From assembly GCA_016190025.1 (NCBI GenBank), contig JACPRG010000073.1, forward strand, positions 1 to 11,059: DNA of 11,059 bases, given 5' to 3'. The notes beneath the pieces were generated by a model that was not told where the DNA came from, ran no database searches, and saw only the letters and a program-made list of their open reading frames with translations. Position numbers and translations under genes: made by a program. This DNA comes from Candidatus Tectimicrobiota bacterium. Its GTDB lineage: Bacteria > UBA8248 > JACPRG01. Positions 1 through 5,191 of this stretch are shown one piece after another (the stretch's first letter is position 1; each line of letters begins with the position of its first letter).

Positions 1-10
1 CCTGGGTTGT

Positions 11-40
11 ATTATCAGACAAGAAAGCGCCCCTCTTCAA
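11..40 (-). promoter_or_regulatory. possible divergent sigma70-type promoter
   Basis: On the minus strand a TTGAAG hexamer (40..35, four of six matches to TTGACA) lies 18 bp from GATAAT (16..11, five of six matches to TATAAT). It would drive a gene to the left of the window, divergent from the TPP decarboxylase genes. This is seen by motif only; no downstream gene is visible to support it. Confidence 0.3.
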
Positions 41-54
41 TGATTCAGATCATT
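39..54. repeat. perfect 6-bp inverted repeat, possible operator
   Basis: AATGAT and ATCATT flank a 4-nt spacer (TCAG). The palindrome is AT-rich in a GC-rich background and overlaps the -35 box of the possible divergent promoter by two bases, a usual place for a repressor or activator site. It could also be the remains of an upstream terminator, but the following sequence lacks a clean T-tract. Confidence 0.3.
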
Positions 55-99
55 TTGGGGGCTTTTGCGGCCGCCCCGCCGGTGCCGGGCGGAAACGGA

Positions 100-128
100 T
101 TGCGCGGGCCCCGCCCCTCGCGTATCAT
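100..128 (+). promoter_or_regulatory. candidate promoter of the TPP decarboxylase pair
   Basis: TTGCGC (100-105) and TATCAT (123-128) are separated by exactly 17 bp. The -10 matches five of six consensus bases and the -35 three of six. Transcription would start near 135, leaving a leader of roughly 65 nt before the TTG start at 202. Motif-based inference only. Confidence 0.35.
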
Positions 129-201
129 AGGGGCCTGTGCCGGGCGTTGTCCGCCGCCCGGAATTCCACCGAAGGCGATTCGACGAGCGGGAGAGAGCGC
201 T

Positions 202-702
202 TTGAAGGAGAGATGCGCCGATCTGGTCATCCGGGGTCTGAAGGAGGCGGGGGTGAGCGTCGTCTGCGCCCTGCCGGAGTCCCACCTCAAACCGGTCTAC
301 GTCAAGGCGTCGCGGGACCCGGCCTTCCGCTACATCCCCGTGACGAACGAGGGAGAGGGCACCTCCATCGCGGCGGGGGTCTGGCTGACCGGCAAGAAGG
401 CCGTGATGATCATGGAGAACTCGGGCCTCCGCATGGCCACGGAGTCCCTGGCCCGCCTGGGCCTGACCCACGGGATTCCGGTCGTCCTCCTCATGAGCTA
501 CCGGGGGGATTTGGGCGAGCCCAACTGGTGGGGGATCCCCCACGGCATCACCATGGAACCCCTGCTGAGCGCCCTGCGCATCCCCTACGTGGTGGTCCGC
601 AAAGAGGAGGACATCGTCCCGTCCATCGTGAAGGCCCGCAGGTCGGCGGACACCTCCAAGTACCACACCGCCGTCGTCTTCAGCGGGGAGGTGATTGAAT
701 GA
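202..702 (+). CDS. split TPP-dependent 2-oxo acid decarboxylase, alpha (PYR-domain) subunit
   Basis: The 166-aa protein resembles the N-terminal half of sulfopyruvate/phosphonopyruvate decarboxylases (ComD-type): the pyrimidine-binding domain of a thiamine-diphosphate enzyme that decarboxylates a 3-substituted pyruvate. Visible marks are the NEGEGTSIAAG segment (residues 49-59), which carries the Glu expected to activate the cofactor, the MENSGLR stretch (71-77) typical of the family, and RGDLGEPNWWG (101-111) at the substrate-side loop. The reading frame stays open upstream to position 7, but the TTG at 202 is chosen because GGGAGAGA lies just before it (189-196) and because the family begins only 10-20 residues before the first strand. 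It overlaps the beta subunit gene by four bases (ATGA), implying translational coupling and a heteromeric enzyme. Substrate is not determinable: sulfopyruvate, phosphonopyruvate or another 2-oxo acid. Confidence 0.85.
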   Translation: MKERCADLVIRGLKEAGVSVVCALPESHLKPVYVKASRDPAFRYIPVTNEGEGTSIAAGVWLTGKKAVMIMENSGLRMATESLARLGLTHGIPVVLLMSYRGDLGEPNWWGIPHGITMEPLLSALRIPYVVVRKEEDIVPSIVKARRSADTSKYHTAVVFSGEVIE

Positions 703-1304
703 CCCGCTACGAGGCGCTGAAAGTCCTGGCCGCACGGATGAAGGACGAGATCTGCATCGTCTCCCTCGGGGGCATCGTGGACGAGTGGCACAACGCCCGG
801 CCCGAGCCCCGGGGGGCGAGCCTGTACCTGATGGCCCTGGGGTGCCACGTGCCGCTGGCCCTCGGCGTGGCCCTGGGCATGCCGCACCGCAAGGTGGTCT
901 GCCTCGAGACGGACGGCAGCGCCCTGATGAACCTCGGCATCTTCGCCACGCTGGGCAACGAGCAGCCGAAGAACCTCAAGGTCTTCGTCTTCGACAACCA
1001 GATCTACGAGTGCATCGGCGGCCCGCCCACGCACACCTCGGGCCGGGTGGACCTGGCGGAGATGGCGCGCGGCGCGGGGATCGCCGAGGCCCGGACCGTC
1101 CGCACCGAGGGCGAGATGAGGGAGGCCGCCGAGGAGGCCCTGAGCACCGAGCGCCTGCACTTCGTCGTCGCCAAGATCGAACCGGGCGTCCAGGAGGGCC
1201 TCCCCCGCAAAAAGAGCGACGGCATCGAGGACAAGTACCTCTTCGTCCGCTACCTGGAGGACTCCGAAGGCATCACCATCATCCCTCCGAGCGAGCACAA
1301 CTGA
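699..1304 (+). CDS. split TPP-dependent 2-oxo acid decarboxylase, beta (PP-domain) subunit
   Basis: The 201-aa protein is the diphosphate-binding half (ComE-type) that pairs with the preceding alpha subunit at the dimer interface. The TPP/Mg motif is recognisable as ETDGSALMNLG (70-80), ending about 28 residues later at DNQIYE (99-104). D72 and N100 are the expected metal ligands. The first Gly of the usual GDG is Thr71 here, a mild deviation. GGPPTHTSG (107-115) matches the family's Gly-rich loop after the second ligand. The ATG is embedded in the alpha stop (ATGA), so the start is secure. Length is in line with ComE-like subunits of about 180-200 aa. Annotation pipelines often name such pairs phosphonopyruvate or sulfopyruvate decarboxylase by similarity only, and nothing here fixes the substrate. 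Confidence 0.85.
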   Translation: MTRYEALKVLAARMKDEICIVSLGGIVDEWHNARPEPRGASLYLMALGCHVPLALGVALGMPHRKVVCLETDGSALMNLGIFATLGNEQPKNLKVFVFDNQIYECIGGPPTHTSGRVDLAEMARGAGIAEARTVRTEGEMREAAEEALSTERLHFVVAKIEPGVQEGLPRKKSDGIEDKYLFVRYLEDSEGITIIPPSEHN

Positions 1305-1370
1305 GCCGGGGAGGGAGGGAATCAGGCGCGGCGGCCGTCGGTTTGACCCTTCGCCGGGTCTGAATCACCC

Positions 1371-1397
1371 GCGGACGGCCCTCGAAAGCCCGTCCGC
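1371..1397 (+). other. 8-bp hairpin in the leader of the selenoprotein gene
   Basis: GCGGACGG (1371-1378) and CCGTCCGC (1390-1397) form a perfect 8-bp stem around an 11-nt loop, 37 bp before the GTG start. A shorter GACCC/GGGTC stem precedes it (about 1345-1360). There is no T-tract, so it does not look like a rho-independent terminator; it may structure the leader or protect the upstream mRNA end. Its function is unknown. Confidence 0.4.
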
Positions 1398-1420
1398 CCC
1401 ACAGGAGCGACTTCAAGGCA

Positions 1421-1426
1421 GAGGAG
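1421..1426 (+). promoter_or_regulatory. ribosome binding site that decides the GTG start
   Basis: GAGGAG lies 8 bases before the GTG at 1435. It supports starting the peroxiredoxin-like protein here, upstream of the in-frame TGA. The TTG at 1600 has no such site nearby. Confidence 0.7.
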
Positions 1427-1434
1427 ATTCATCC

Positions 1435-1923
1435 GTGGCAAGACAAGGCTCCCGAATCCTGGATTCCGGAGACGCGTTTCCGGAAATGGAAATGAACCTG
1501 GCCGGCGGCGGAAAGATGAAGATCCCCTCCGGCCTGGGGAACGACTGGAAGGTGATCCTGTTCTACCGGGGTCACTTCTGACCCTTCTGCAAGGCGCAGT
1601 TGAGCGCCTTCGAGAAGGCCGGCAAGCTCAAAGAGGAAGGAATCCGCGTCGCGGCCGCCTCTTCCGACACCCTGGAGAAGGCCCGGCAGTCGGTGGAGGA
1701 ATGGGGTGTGACCTTCCCCCTGGGATACGGCCTGGACCCGGCGGCCACGGCCGAGAAGACCGGGGCCTTCTACGACGCGAACCAGAAGATCATCCACTCC
1801 ACCGGATTCGTCCTGCGTCCGAACAACACGGTCGCCGTCGCGGCCTACAGCACCGGCCCCATCGGCCGCCTGATGTGGCAGGACGTCCTCGCGCTGGTTC
1901 AGTTCTACAAAAAGCAGGGATAA
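1435..1923 (+). CDS. selenocysteine-containing peroxiredoxin-like (AhpC/TSA family) protein
   Basis: This is a thioredoxin-fold peroxiredoxin-like protein of 162 aa if the in-frame TGA at 1579-1581 is read as selenocysteine (residue 49). Before the TGA the frame encodes a normal N-terminus (GDAFPEMEM at 12-20, then WKVILFYRGHF at 38-48). After it come PFCKAQLSAF and a full C-terminal half with typical elements such as GVTFPLGYGLD and STGFVLRPN. Family members read FYRG-x-W-C-P-[FY]-C at this point, so Sec replaces the catalytic Cys and gives a U-P-F-C (UxxC) redox motif with C52 as the likely resolving residue. A SECIS-like hairpin follows at 1583-1618. Expected role is thiol-dependent reduction of peroxides or disulfides in the cytoplasm; no signal peptide is seen. 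A GAGGAG site precedes the GTG. The alternative, a pseudogene with a nonsense mutation, is unlikely because homology is intact on both sides and the stop hits exactly the catalytic Cys codon. Confidence 0.9.
1583..1618 (+). promoter_or_regulatory. bacterial SECIS element (selenocysteine insertion hairpin)
   Basis: Immediately after the TGA, AAGGCGC (1591-1597) pairs perfectly with GCGCCTT (1604-1610) around a 6-nt loop AGTTGA. Below a 2x2 internal loop, a further six base pairs form (CCTTCT 1583-1588 with AGAAGG 1613-1618). The loop has G at its second position followed by U, and that G is 17 nt beyond the TGA. Known bacterial SECIS elements lie inside the coding region just downstream of UGA and carry a conserved loop G for SelB binding, at a comparable distance. 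Pairing is seen directly; SelB recognition is inferred. Confidence 0.8.
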
Positions 1924-1943
1924 CTCGATAGGTCAGGGAAAAG

Positions 1944-1979
1944 GTCGGCCCCCCGTGGGGGGCCGGCTTTTTCTTTTTT
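1944..1979 (+). terminator. strong rho-independent terminator, probably bidirectional
   Basis: An 11-bp, almost all G:C stem (1944-1954 with 1957-1967, one G-T wobble) is followed by TTTTTCTTTTTT (1968-1979). It ends the selenoprotein transcript 20 bp after its stop. Read on the minus strand the same hairpin is followed by CCTTTTCCC, so it may also stop the convergent lyase transcript that ends at 1999. Confidence 0.9.
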
Positions 1980-1998
1980 CCTCGCGGAAACCCTCCCG

Positions 1999-2844
1999 TC
2001 ACCCGCCCCTCTGCCGCCGGTGAATCAGACCGCCGACCTCCGGGGCCGGCATCACGCCTTCCTCCCCGTGGGTTCCCAGGTCCCGAAGGGCTTTGGCGAA
2101 GCGTTGCACGGCCCCGGCCGCGAAGCGGACGGAGGCGATGCCCAGGCTGGTCCGGGCGACGCCCAGGCCCTGGAGCTCCTGGACGGTGAGGTTGCCGGGG
2201 TAGCAGGTGATAGAGATGGGGGCCCGGATCTCCCGCGCCAAGGTCCTCACCACCTCCCGCGGGTGCTTCCCGAAGACGAACACCAAATCCGCCCCCTTCT
2301 CCGCGAAGGCGTTCCCCCGGGCGACGGCCTCGGACAGGCCCCTGGCCGGGTCGTCCGGGTGAGCCATCAGCGCGTCCGTGCGCGCGTTCAGGACGAACGC
2401 CGAGCGGCTGTCGCGCCTGGCCTCCAGGAACGCGTCAATCTTCTCCAGCATCTCTCTCAGGTCGACGATCCGCCACCCCTTCTCGCCCGGCCGGTTGAGC
2501 CTGTCTTCCAGGTTCATCCCGACCGCGCCGATCTGGATGAATTCGCAAGCCGTCCGGTACACGTCGGCCGGGGTCCCGTATCCGTCTTCCGCGTCGGCGT
2601 TGACCGGGATGTCCACGGCCCGGACCATCCGGCGGACCGCCTCCAGGCACTCCGTCATCCCCATGTAGCCGTCCGGGAGGCCGTAGGTGGCGGCGATTCC
2701 CCAGCTGGAGGCCTGGACGGCCTTGAACCCCTCCGCCTCGAAAATCCGGGCGGCGAGGGCGTCGTGGGCCCCGGGCATGACCAGAATCTCCGGGTCCCGG
2801 ATCAGCTTGCGAAAGAGCTCGCACTTCGCGTTAGGGTCACTCAT
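1999..2844 (-). CDS. isocitrate lyase/PEP mutase superfamily protein
   Basis: This 281-aa (beta/alpha)8-barrel enzyme belongs to the group that cleaves or forms C-C or P-C bonds next to a 2-oxo acid enolate (methylisocitrate lyase, oxaloacetate hydrolase, PEP mutase, carboxyPEP mutase-like). Visible features in order are VMPGAHDALAARIFE (22-36), LPDGYMGM (56-63), the metal-binding segment NADAEDGYG (82-90), NLED (111-114), NARTDAL (153-159) and a C-terminal GVARTSLG block. The catalytic loop after NLED (115-126) has neither KKCGH of isocitrate and methylisocitrate lyases nor EDK...NS of PEP mutase, so the reaction is unknown. The ATG at 2844 is preceded by AGGAG at good spacing; an open extension to 3183 looks non-coding. 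It stands alone, convergent with the selenoprotein gene and downstream of rsmD behind a terminator. Confidence 0.85.
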   Translation of the reverse strand: MSDPNAKCELFRKLIRDPEILVMPGAHDALAARIFEAEGFKAVQASSWGIAATYGLPDGYMGMTECLEAVRRMVRAVDIPVNADAEDGYGTPADVYRTACEFIQIGAVGMNLEDRLNRPGEKGWRIVDLREMLEKIDAFLEARRDSRSAFVLNARTDALMAHPDDPARGLSEAVARGNAFAEKGADLVFVFGKHPREVVRTLAREIRAPISITCYPGNLTVQELQGLGVARTSLGIASVRFAAGAVQRFAKALRDLGTHGEEGVMPAPEVGGLIHRRQRGG

Positions 2845-3179
2845 GGGACGCTCCTGTGCCTGGCGGAGGATCTCCGGCGAAAGAGGCTTTTCCACGCGGT
2901 TTGTTGAATCGCGGTGGAAAACCCAGGGGAAAACCGGCCCAGACGCTGATTTTCCCGACGGATGAATCAAAATGCCCAATTTGGAGGCACCGAAAATCCC
3001 GAATGCATCGGGGTAACCCGTTTTCCCTGAAAGCGCGATGTGGAGACCGCCGCATCCGCCCGAGGAGGGCACGATTGTGCGGGGGCGGCCCTGTGCCGCG
3101 GGAAAAAGTTTTCCGGGGGTCCGGGGAGGCGGTTTTCCCAAAAAGGGCCCCCGGCCCGATGAACCTGGGGCGAAAGAGC
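2845..3179. other. 335-bp intergenic region with clustered GGAAAA/TTTTCC hexamers
   Basis: No credible gene is seen: the open frame on the minus strand has a low-complexity, Pro/Gly/Ser-rich translation without family resemblance. The stretch holds the rsmD terminator at its right end, the leader of the lyase gene at its left end, and eight GGAAAA or TTTTCC hexamers (near 2888, 2916, 2928, 2950, 3021, 3101, 3109 and 3133). Two of them form the inverted repeat GGAAAA-AG-TTTTCC at 3101-3114. No convincing -35/-10 pair was found for the lyase gene. Confidence 0.5.
3140..3157 (-). terminator. rho-independent terminator after rsmD
   Basis: On the minus strand GGGCC-GGG-GGCCC (3157..3145) is followed directly by TTTTT (3144..3140), 23 bp after the rsmD stop. 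The stem is short (5 bp) but entirely G:C. It is well placed to end the transcript of the long minus-strand gene run. Confidence 0.65.
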
Positions 3180-3737
3180 TCACGCCGCATGGGCTTCCGG
3201 CTGATAAAAAGAGAGCGCGGTGTCGCCGAAGCGCCGGGTCTCCAGGATCTGAAGTCCCGGGACCTGTGGGGCGGCGGAGCGGGAGGCGTGCTCCAGGATA
3301 GCCGTCCCCTCCGCCTCCAGCAGGAAAGCCGCCTCCGAAAGGGCCTTCTCTCCCAGGTCCGAGGCATAGGGCGGGTCCAGAAAGATGACGTCGAAGACGC
3401 GACCCTCCCGCCGAAGCCTCCGCAGGGAGGCCAGGGCGTCGCCGGAGAGCGCCTCCCAGCGGCCGGGCGGAAACCCGGCGGCCTCCAGGTTTTTGCGCAG
3501 GACACTGAGCGCGCCCCGGTCCCGCTCGAGGAGGACGGCGGAGGACGCCCCCCGGCTCAGGGCCTCGGCCGACAGAGCGCCCGTCCCCGCGAAGACGTCC
3601 AGAAACCGCGCCCCCTCGATCCCGGCGCCCAGGATGTCAAAGAGGGCTTCCCGGACCCGCTCCGGCGTGGGCCGGACGGTCAATCCCTTGGGCGCCGCCA
3701 GGCGCCTTCCCCGGGCGGCGCCGCCGACGATCCGCAC
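3180..3737 (-). CDS. rsmD: 16S rRNA (guanine966-N2)-methyltransferase RsmD
   Basis: RsmD methylates N2 of G966 in 16S rRNA of the assembling small subunit, using S-adenosylmethionine. The 185-aa length is standard. It opens with MRIVGGAARGRRL, followed by the family motif RPTPERVREALFDIL (22-36). The SAM-binding motif I is FLDVFAGTGALSAEALSRGA (45-64), with the acidic ribose-binding ERD at 71-73. The catalytic motif IV is DPPY (121-124). The GTG at 3737 is chosen because it yields exactly the family N-terminus and has GGAG six bases upstream; the open frame extending to 4340 overlaps pfkB and is not coding. It lies 59 bp after pfkB and is the last gene of the run, with a terminator behind it. 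The frequent neighbour coaD is absent. Confidence 0.95.
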   Translation of the reverse strand: MRIVGGAARGRRLAAPKGLTVRPTPERVREALFDILGAGIEGARFLDVFAGTGALSAEALSRGASSAVLLERDRGALSVLRKNLEAAGFPPGRWEALSGDALASLRRLRREGRVFDVIFLDPPYASDLGEKALSEAAFLLEAEGTAILEHASRSAAPQVPGLQILETRRFGDTALSFYQPEAHAA

Positions 3738-3796
3738 GTTCGTCTCCGAAGGTCCCGGTCCCTCGCGCCCGCAGAGCGTCCCCCCCGCGGGGTCCC

Positions 3797-4723
3797 TCAA
3801 TCCTCCCGGACCCTCAGCGGCAAGTCGAAGCTCGAAAGGGACTTGAAGCGCTGGGCGCGCTCCTCCACCTCCTGCCGGGTGAGGGTCCGCAGGCGGTTGA
3901 GGCTGAAATCCTGAACGTTGAAGGAAGCCATGGCGCTGCCGTAGATGATGGCCCTGCGGAAGTTTTCGTGACTGATCTCGCCGCGAGAGGCCAGATACCC
4001 CATGAATCCGCCGGCGAAGCTGTCCCCCGCCCCAGTGGGATCGCTCACATCGTCGAGGGGCAGGGCCGGGGCCCAGAACTCCCCCGCGTCGTCGAAAAGA
4101 AGGGCGCCGTACTCCCCCCGCTTCACGACCAGGATCCTGGGACCCTCCCGGAGGATGGCCCGGGCGGCCTTGACCAGATTGCCCTCTCCCGCCAGAAGGC
4201 GCGCCTCGCCGTCGTTGATGATCAGGGCGTCCACCTGTCTCAGCGTCCGCCAGAGCGCCTCGGGCTTTCCCTCGATCCAGAAGTTCATGGTGTCGCACGC
4301 GGTGAACTGTGGGTCCCGGACCTGGCGCAGGACCTCCCACTGAAGCTCCGGGTCGATGTTCGCCAGGAACACGAACCGCGTGGACCGATACCTTTCGGGG
4401 AGCCTGGGCTGGAAATTGGCGAAGACGTTGAGCTGCGTCTCCAGGGTGATGGCCTCGTTGAGGTTCTCGGTGTACTCGCCCCTCCAGTGGAAGGTCTTCC
4501 CCCTGGCCACCTCCAATCCGTCGAGGTCGATCCCGCGGCTCCGGAGAAAATCCAGGTGCTCTTTCGGGAAATCCTCACCGACGACGCCGACCAGACGGAC
4601 GTCCGTGAACATCGAGGCGGAAACGGAAAAGTGAGTGGCCGACCCCCCCAAGACCCTCTCCCGCTCCCCGAACGGGGTTTTGACGGAGTCGAGCGCCACC
4701 GAACCAACGACCAGAAGTCCCAT
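3797..4723 (-). CDS. PfkB-family carbohydrate (ribokinase-like) kinase
   Basis: The 308-aa protein phosphorylates a sugar or nucleoside with ATP. It has the ribokinase fold: an N-terminal strand MGLLVVGSVALDS, the substrate-side glycine pair GGSATHFS (26-33), and the C-terminal PfkB signature DPTGAGDSFAGGF (228-240). D234 is the catalytic base and GAGD forms the anion hole. IINDGEA (168-174) is the common strand before the nucleotide site. Length is normal for the family. The start has GAGGGGA upstream. It is the seventh gene of the run, 156 bp after the carbinolamine dehydratase gene and 59 bp before rsmD. The substrate cannot be read from the sequence: ribose, fructose derivatives, adenosine and others are all possible. 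Confidence 0.9.
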   Translation of the reverse strand: MGLLVVGSVALDSVKTPFGERERVLGGSATHFSVSASMFTDVRLVGVVGEDFPKEHLDFLRSRGIDLDGLEVARGKTFHWRGEYTENLNEAITLETQLNVFANFQPRLPERYRSTRFVFLANIDPELQWEVLRQVRDPQFTACDTMNFWIEGKPEALWRTLRQVDALIINDGEARLLAGEGNLVKAARAILREGPRILVVKRGEYGALLFDDAGEFWAPALPLDDVSDPTGAGDSFAGGFMGYLASRGEISHENFRRAIIYGSAMASFNVQDFSLNRLRTLTRQEVEERAQRFKSLSSFDLPLRVRED

Positions 4724-4879
4724 CCCCTTCCCCTCGCAGTCTCCGGACGCTTCCTTCAGATAATCGGCTCACCCGCAACGCGCACCCCCTCCCCGCCGTC
4801 CGGTGCGGATCCTTCCGCCCTCCGCCGGCCTTTGCATCCGGAACCAGACGGCCGGACGCGCGGCCCCGCCGCTCACCGC

Positions 4880-5158
4880 CTATCGAACCGCCTCGATCTC
4901 CTTGGCGAGATTGACGTCCCGCTCCGTGAGGCCGCCCGCGTCGTGGGACGTGAGGACCAGGCGCACCCGCTTGTACCGGATGTCGATGTCCGGGTGATGG
5001 TCGTAGCGCTCGGCCAAAAGGGCCACCTTCGTCACAAACCCCATGGCCGGGGTGAACCACTCGAACTGAAACGTTTTGACGATGGCCTCCCCCTGCCGCT
5101 CCCAGCCGGGCAACTCCTCCAACCCCCGTCCAATCTCCTCTTCCGTCAGCCTGGCCAT
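4880..5158 (-). CDS. phhB: pterin-4a-carbinolamine dehydratase (PCD/DCoH)
   Basis: This 92-aa enzyme dehydrates 4a-hydroxytetrahydrobiopterin, recycling the pterin cofactor of aromatic amino acid hydroxylases. In bacteria lacking these hydroxylases, family members have been linked to molybdopterin metabolism. The full PCD signature is present: E50, H54-H55-P56, Y62, H72 and D81 with the usual spacings. Length is close to the family's usual 95-105 aa. The ATG has GGGAGGG seven bases upstream. It lies 33 bp after the E2 gene, so it is very likely co-transcribed with the dehydrogenase genes. No phenylalanine hydroxylase gene is in the window, which leaves its physiological partner open. Confidence 0.93.
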   Translation of the reverse strand: MARLTEEEIGRGLEELPGWERQGEAIVKTFQFEWFTPAMGFVTKVALLAERYDHHPDIDIRYKRVRLVLTSHDAGGLTERDVNLAKEIEAVR

Positions 5159-5191
5159 GGAAACACCCTCCCCCCTGGCCCTCCGCCGGCC

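Noticed and set aside
7..201. Upstream extension of the decarboxylase alpha subunit
   Set aside because: The added residues are Pro/Gly/Arg-rich and not homologous; they also cover a promoter-like sequence.
1600..1923. Stand-alone 107-aa gene starting at TTG 1600
   Set aside because: This would be a thioredoxin-fold fragment without its active site, no ribosome binding site precedes it, and the TTG lies within the SECIS loop. It is the 3' part of the selenoprotein gene.
1435..1923. Interpretation of the TGA as a nonsense mutation (pseudogene)
   Set aside because: The stop falls exactly on the catalytic Cys codon, the frame is otherwise undamaged, and a SECIS-like hairpin follows at the right distance.
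2973..2989. TGCC...GGCA imperfect palindrome with a CCAA-T-TTGG core
   Set aside because: Only four outer pairs or four inner pairs form, with different centres; too weak to call an operator.
2845..3183. N-terminal extension of the ICL/PEPM protein
   Set aside because: The extra residues are low-complexity and unrelated to the family; the ATG at 2844 has a good ribosome binding site and gives the normal length.
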